Shown piece after piece: positions 59,729 to 64,000 of a stretch of 64,000 nucleotides of DNA. The position numbers were made by a program, and so were the translations under genes. Position 1 is the first letter of the stretch. The number at the start of each line of letters is the position of its first letter. Location of the stretch: NCBI RefSeq assembly GCF_003574445.1, contig NZ_KZ984557.1, forward strand, positions 118,647-182,646. Reading direction: 5' to 3'. This DNA is from Streptomyces sp. YIM 130001. Lineage in GTDB: Bacteria; Actinomycetota; Actinomycetes; Streptomycetales; Streptomycetaceae. The notes beneath the pieces are model-generated. The model saw only the letters and a program-made list of their open reading frames with translations. It ran no database searches and was not told the DNA's origin.

Positions 59729-62700
59729 ATGAGCCTGCACGGTCTCCTCGACGCCGTCGTCAAGGACACGGCACTTCACCAGGCGGTCCAGGCCGCGTCC
59801 GACGGGCACCGGATGCACGTCGACCTGGTCGGACCGCCCGCCGCCCGCCCCTTCGCGGTCGCCGCCCTGGCCCGCGAGACGCGGCGCACGGTGCTCGCCG
59901 TCACCGCCACGGGCCGCGAGGCGGAGGATCTGGCGGCTGCGCTGCGTTCGTTCCTCGACCCCGACTCGGTGGTCGAGTACCCCTCCTGGGAGACCCTGCC
60001 GCACGAGCGCCTCTCGCCCCGCTCCGACACCGTCGGCCGCCGCCTCGCCGTCCTGCGCCGGCTCGCCCACCCCACCACCGACGACCCGGAGACCGGCCGG
60101 GTGTCCGTAGTCGTCGCCCCGATCCGCTCCGTACTGCAGCCGCAGGTCAAGGGCCTCGGCGACCTGGAGCCGGTGAGCCTGCGCCAGGGCGGCAGCGCGG
60201 ACCTGCAGGAGACCGTGGAAGCGCTCGCCGCGGCCGCCTACTCGCGGGTCGAACTGGTCGAGAAGCGCGGCGAGTTCGCCGTGCGCGGCGGCATCCTCGA
60301 CGTGTTCCCGCCCACCGAGGAACACCCCCTGCGCATCGAGTTCTGGGGCGACGACGTCGAGGAGATCCGGTACTTCAAGGTCGCCGACCAGCGCTCGCTC
60401 GAGATCGCCGAGCACGGCCTGTGGGCACCCCCGTGCCGCGAGCTCCTCCTCACCGAAGGCGTACGCGAGCGGGCCGCGGCCCTCGCCGAGCAGCACCCGG
60501 AGCTCGGTGAACTGCTCGGCAAGATCGCCGAGGGCATCGCCGTCGAGGGCATGGAGTCACTGGCGCCCGTCCTCGTCGACGACATGGAGTTGCTCCTCGA
60601 CGTGCTGCCGGAGAGCAGTATGGCCGTGGTCTGCGACCCGGAGCGGGTGCGTACCAGGGCCGCCGACCTGGTGGCCACCTCGCAGGAGTTCCTGCACGCG
60701 TCGTGGGCGGCCACCGCCGGCGGCGGCAAGGCGCCGATCGACGTCGACGCGGCGTCCCTGTGGGGGATCGCCGATGTGCGCGACCGGGCCCGTGAGCTCG
60801 GCATGATGTGGTGGACGGTCTCGCCGTTCGCCGCCGACGAGGAGGCCGAGGGCGCCGCCGACACGCTCAAGCTCGGGATGCACGCCCCGGAGACCTACCG
60901 CGGCGACACCGCCCGCGCCCTCGCCGACACCAAGGGCTGGATCGCCGACGGCTGGCGCACCGTCTTCGTCACCGAGGCCCATGGCCCCGCGGCCCGCACC
61001 GTCGAGGTGCTCGGTACCGAGGGCATCGCCGCCCGCCTCGAAGCGGATCTGGCGGAGATCGCCCCCTCCGTCGTGCACGTCGCCTGCGGCTCCATCGACT
61101 TCGGATTCGTCGATCCCGCACTCAAGCTGGCCGTCCTCACCGAGACCGACCTCACCGGCCAGAAGGCGGCCGGCAAGGAAGGCGCCCGGATGCCGGTCCG
61201 GCGCCGCAAGACCATCGACCCGCTGACCCTGGAGGCCGGCGACTACATCGTCCACGAGCAGCACGGCGTCGGCCGCTACATCGAGATGGTGCAGCGCACC
61301 GTCCAGGGCGCCACCCGCGAGTACCTCGTCGTCGAGTACGCCCCCGCCAAGCGCGGCCAGCCCGGCGACCGCCTCTACATCCCGACCGACCAGCTGGAGC
61401 AGATCACCAAGTACGTCGGCGGCGAGGCACCCACCCTGCACCGGCTCGGCGGCGCGGACTGGACCAAGACCAAGGCCCGCGCCAAGAAGGCGGTCAAGGA
61501 GATCGCCGCCGACCTGATCAAGCTCTACAGCGCCCGCATGGCCGCCCCCGGACACACCTTCGGCGCGGACACCCCCTGGCAGCGCGAACTCGAGGACGCC
61601 TTCCCGTACATCGAGACGCCCGACCAGGCGACGACGATCGCCGAGGTCAAGGAGGACATGGAGAAGTCGGTCCCGATGGACCGGCTGATCTGCGGCGACG
61701 TCGGCTACGGCAAGACGGAGATCGCGGTGCGCGCGGCCTTCAAGGCGGTGCAGGACGGCAAGCAGGTCGCCGTGCTCGTACCGACGACACTGCTTGTACA
61801 GCAGCATTTCGGCACGTTCTCCGAGCGGTACTCGCAGTTCCCGGTCAATGTGCGCGCGCTCAGCCGCTTCCAGTCGGAGACCGAGTCGAAGGCGACCCTG
61901 GAGGGGCTCAGGGACGGTTCGGTCGACCTCGTCATCGGCACCCACCGGCTCTTCTCCTCCGAGACGAAGTTCAAGGACCTGGGCCTGGTCATCGTCGACG
62001 AGGAGCAGCGCTTCGGCGTGGAGCACAAGGAGCAGCTCAAGAAGCTCCGGGCGAACGTCGACGTGCTGACCATGTCCGCGACCCCCATCCCGCGCACCCT
62101 GGAGATGGCCGTCACCGGCATCCGTGAGATGTCCACGATCACCACCCCGCCGGAGGAGCGGCACCCGGTGCTGACCTTCGTCGGGCCCTACGAAGAACGG
62201 CAGATCGGCGCGGCGATCCGCCGTGAACTCCTGCGCGAGGGCCAGGTCTTCTACATCCACAACCGAGTGGACTCCATCGACCGGGCGGCCTCCCGGCTGC
62301 GCGCGATCGTGCCCGAGGCGCGGATCGCCACCGCGCACGGGCAGATGTCGGAGGCCGCGCTCGAGCAGGTCGTGGTCGACTTCTGGGAGAAGAAGTTCGA
62401 CGTGCTGGTGTCGACGACGATCGTCGAGTCGGGCATCGACATCTCCAACGCCAACACCCTGATCGTCGAGCGCGGCGACAACTTCGGTCTGTCGCAGCTG
62501 CACCAGCTGCGCGGCCGGGTCGGGCGCGGCCGTGAGCGCGGGTACGCGTACTTCCTGTACCCGCCGGAGAAGCCGCTCACCGAGACGGCGCACGAGCGGC
62601 TCGCGACCATCGCCCAGCACACCGAGATGGGCGCCGGCATGTACGTGGCGATGAAGGACCTGGAGATCCGCGGTGCGGGAAACCTGCTCGGCGGCGAGCA

Positions 62701-63265
62701 GTCCGGACACATCGCGGGCGTCGGCTTCGACCTCTACGTCCGCATGGTGGGCGAGGCCGTCGCGGACTACCGCGCCTCGCTCGAGGGCGGCGTGGAGGAG
62801 GAGCCGCCGCTCGAGGTCAAGATCGAACTGCCCGTCGACGCCCACGTACCGCACGACTACGCGCCCGGCGAGCGCCTGCGCCTGCAGGCGTACCGCGCCA
62901 TCGCCTCCGCCAACACGGAGGACGACGTCAAGGCGGTACGTGAGGAACTCACCGACCGCTACGGCAAGCTCCCCGAGCCGGTGGAGAACCTGCTCCTGGT
63001 GGCCGGCCTGCGGATGCTCGCCCGCGCCTGCGGGGTGGGTGAGATCGTGCTGCAGGGCACCAACATCCGCTTCGCGCCGGTCGAATTGAGGGAGTCCCAG
63101 GAGCTGCGTCTCAAGCGCCTCTACCCGGGGACGGTCATCAAACCGACCAACCACCAGCTCCTGGTCCCGCGCCCGAAGACCGCGAAGGTCGGCGGCAAGC
63201 CGCTGACGGGGCGCGAACTCCTCGCGTGGGTCGGGGAGTTCCTCACGTCGATTCTGGGGTCGTGA
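59729..63265 (+). CDS. mfd: Transcription-repair coupling factor Mfd
   Basis: A 1178-residue DNA translocase that removes stalled RNA polymerase and recruits UvrA. UvrB-like N-terminal modules occupy about 1-350 (SVVEYPSWETLPHERLSP). The RNA-polymerase interaction domain is at about 500-570 (YIVHEQHGVGRYIEMV). The RecG-like motor is at about 620-990 with Walker A GDVGYGKTE (about 657), DEEQ box (about 756) and SATPIPRTL. The TRG motif and C-terminal D7 domain follow. ATG at 59729. Monocistronic as far as seen. Full length. Confidence 0.97.
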   Translation: MSLHGLLDAVVKDTALHQAVQAASDGHRMHVDLVGPPAARPFAVAALARETRRTVLAVTATGREAEDLAAALRSFLDPDSVVEYPSWETLPHERLSPRSDTVGRRLAVLRRLAHPTTDDPETGRVSVVVAPIRSVLQPQVKGLGDLEPVSLRQGGSADLQETVEALAAAAYSRVELVEKRGEFAVRGGILDVFPPTEEHPLRIEFWGDDVEEIRYFKVADQRSLEIAEHGLWAPPCRELLLTEGVRERAAALAEQHPELGELLGKIAEGIAVEGMESLAPVLVDDMELLLDVLPESSMAVVCDPERVRTRAADLVATSQEFLHASWAATAGGGKAPIDVDAASLWGIADVRDRARELGMMWWTVSPFAADEEAEGAADTLKLGMHAPETYRGDTARALADTKGWIADGWRTVFVTEAHGPAARTVEVLGTEGIAARLEADLAEIAPSVVHVACGSIDFGFVDPALKLAVLTETDLTGQKAAGKEGARMPVRRRKTIDPLTLEAGDYIVHEQHGVGRYIEMVQRTVQGATREYLVVEYAPAKRGQPGDRLYIPTDQLEQITKYVGGEAPTLHRLGGADWTKTKARAKKAVKEIAADLIKLYSARMAAPGHTFGADTPWQRELEDAFPYIETPDQATTIAEVKEDMEKSVPMDRLICGDVGYGKTEIAVRAAFKAVQDGKQVAVLVPTTLLVQQHFGTFSERYSQFPVNVRALSRFQSETESKATLEGLRDGSVDLVIGTHRLFSSETKFKDLGLVIVDEEQRFGVEHKEQLKKLRANVDVLTMSATPIPRTLEMAVTGIREMSTITTPPEERHPVLTFVGPYEERQIGAAIRRELLREGQVFYIHNRVDSIDRAASRLRAIVPEARIATAHGQMSEAALEQVVVDFWEKKFDVLVSTTIVESGIDISNANTLIVERGDNFGLSQLHQLRGRVGRGRERGYAYFLYPPEKPLTETAHERLATIAQHTEMGAGMYVAMKDLEIRGAGNLLGGEQSGHIAGVGFDLYVRMVGEAVADYRASLEGGVEEEPPLEVKIELPVDAHVPHDYAPGERLRLQAYRAIASANTEDDVKAVREELTDRYGKLPEPVENLLLVAGLRMLARACGVGEIVLQGTNIRFAPVELRESQELRLKRLYPGTVIKPTNHQLLVPRPKTAKVGGKPLTGRELLAWVGEFLTSILGS

Positions 63266-63350
63266 GGACGGGTGTCGTGAGGACAGGTGTCTTGAGGGCG
63301 GAGGCTGTCGGGGCGGGGCCGTGACGAAGGCAGAGGTGTGAGAGCGGAGT

Positions 63351-63986
63351 TCAGGATCCGGCCGGTCTGAAGAGCATCTCCGCCAGCGCGCGGAACATGT
63401 TCTCGGGATCCTGCTCGCCCACGGCGTCGTCCAGATTGTGGTTCATCAGCAGCGTGGCGAAGCCGTGGGCGAGCGACCAGGCGGCCACACCCGCGAGCCG
63501 TGCGTCCTCACCGCGCCCCTCCGCCGGTACGGAGTCGACGGCGCTGCGAAGGCTGTGGGAGGCGAGAGCCTGCGCGGTGGACAGCTCCAGATCCTGCGTA
63601 CGCAGCAGCTCCGGCCGGAACATCACGACGAAGTACGCCGGTTGCTCGCGCGCGAACCGCACGTACCGCACCCCCGCCTCGCGCAGGCTGCCCGCTGCCG
63701 ACAGGGTCTCGGCGAGCAGGGCGTAGCCCTCCGCGGCGATGGCGGTGAGCAGGCCGGTGCGGTCCTTGAAGTGGTGAGCGGGCGCGGCGTGCGAGACGCC
63801 TGCCCGGCGGGCGAGATCGCGCAGGCTGAGCGCGGCCGGTCCGTGGGCGGCGATCGCTTCGAGGGCTGCGGTCAGGATGGATCTGCGCAGGTCGCCGTGG
63901 TGGTAGGGGCGGTCGGTCGGCTCGGTCGGGTGGGGAGGTGGGTCGGTTGGGTCGGCGGGTTTCGGGGGCTCGTCGGAACGGGGCAT
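63351..63986 (-). CDS. TetR family regulator
   Basis: A 211-residue regulator. After a Pro/Asp-rich N-terminus (1-30) comes RRSILTAALEAIAAHGPAAL, then SLRDLARRAGVSHAAPAHHF, the TetR HTH. The C-terminal domain (about 90-205) shows VRYVRFAREQPAYFVVMFRPELL, typical of the WHG/TetR_C_33-like group. ATG at 63986 is close to the window end, so its target cannot be identified; candidate neighbours lie outside. It converges with mfd. Confidence 0.85.
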   Translation of the reverse strand: MPRSDEPPKPADPTDPPPHPTEPTDRPYHHGDLRRSILTAALEAIAAHGPAALSLRDLARRAGVSHAAPAHHFKDRTGLLTAIAAEGYALLAETLSAAGSLREAGVRYVRFAREQPAYFVVMFRPELLRTQDLELSTAQALASHSLRSAVDSVPAEGRGEDARLAGVAAWSLAHGFATLLMNHNLDDAVGEQDPENMFRALAEMLFRPAGS

Positions 63987-64000
63987 GCGATCACCCTACG

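Overview
The window is GC-rich actinobacterial chromosome, almost certainly Streptomyces. The support is strong NNC/NNG codon bias, many GTG starts, a SsgA-like sporulation protein, a protein O-mannosyltransferase, a resuscitation-promoting factor, a trans-aconitate methyltransferase with its MarR regulator, and a galTEK operon. From memory, not from a search, the order from the ssgE-like gene to mfd resembles the S. coelicolor segment around SCO3158 to SCO3109. No phage, insertion sequence, CRISPR array or rRNA gene was seen.

Layout. 0-9 kb: a cut-off tricorn-type protease, an SsgA-like protein, a serine hydrolase, an EamA transporter coupled to a YbaK-type deacylase, a transpeptidase PBP and Pmt. 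8.7-16.7 kb, mostly on +: rsmI, a zinc-ribbon protein, a DUF3159 membrane protein with a TetR regulator, tatD, rpfB, and rsmA-ispE (overlapping). 16.9-22.8 kb on -: two paralogous membrane-anchored beta-propeller proteins and an ABC-F ATPase. 23-29.3 kb: an atypical LuxR regulator, then a sodium:solute symporter pair divergent from galT-galE-galK. 29.8-34.8 kb: a second LuxR regulator, tamR/tam, a broken VOC gene abutting a Uma2 gene, and a TetR-desaturase pair. 35-42.8 kb: ppc, then on - a membrane protein, pth, rplY, prs, glmU and tRNA-Gln. 42.8-50.3 kb: an HTH/homing-endonuclease-like protein, an orphan histidine kinase, and a compact polymorphic-toxin/immunity locus. 50.5-64 kb: a DivIVA-like coiled-coil protein, an ActP-type symporter with its DUF485 partner, a DHA2 exporter, a MacB-like ABC pair, mfd and a TetR regulator.

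The most unusual part is 45.3-50.3 kb. Two divergent operons encode two deaminase-fold proteins, a WHH/HNH nuclease-like domain and four immunity-type domains (SUKH-3, SMI1/KNR4, Imm35-like, SUKH-4). Several are fused in the same polypeptide as the toxin-like domain, and none carries a visible secretion signal. The shared control region holds two tandem inverted repeats 21 bp apart. This block also lies where the composition of the + strand switches from C-rich (about 31-42.7 kb) to G-rich (about 43.5-50.3 kb), whichever strand is coding.

Other notable points are a response regulator lacking its phospho-acceptor Asp, five genes whose -10 box lies only 6-7 nt before the start codon (likely leaderless), an ssgE-like C-terminus built from a dispersed intergenic repeat, an in-frame low-complexity insert in TatD, and palindromes that look like operators for the TetR and TamR regulators.
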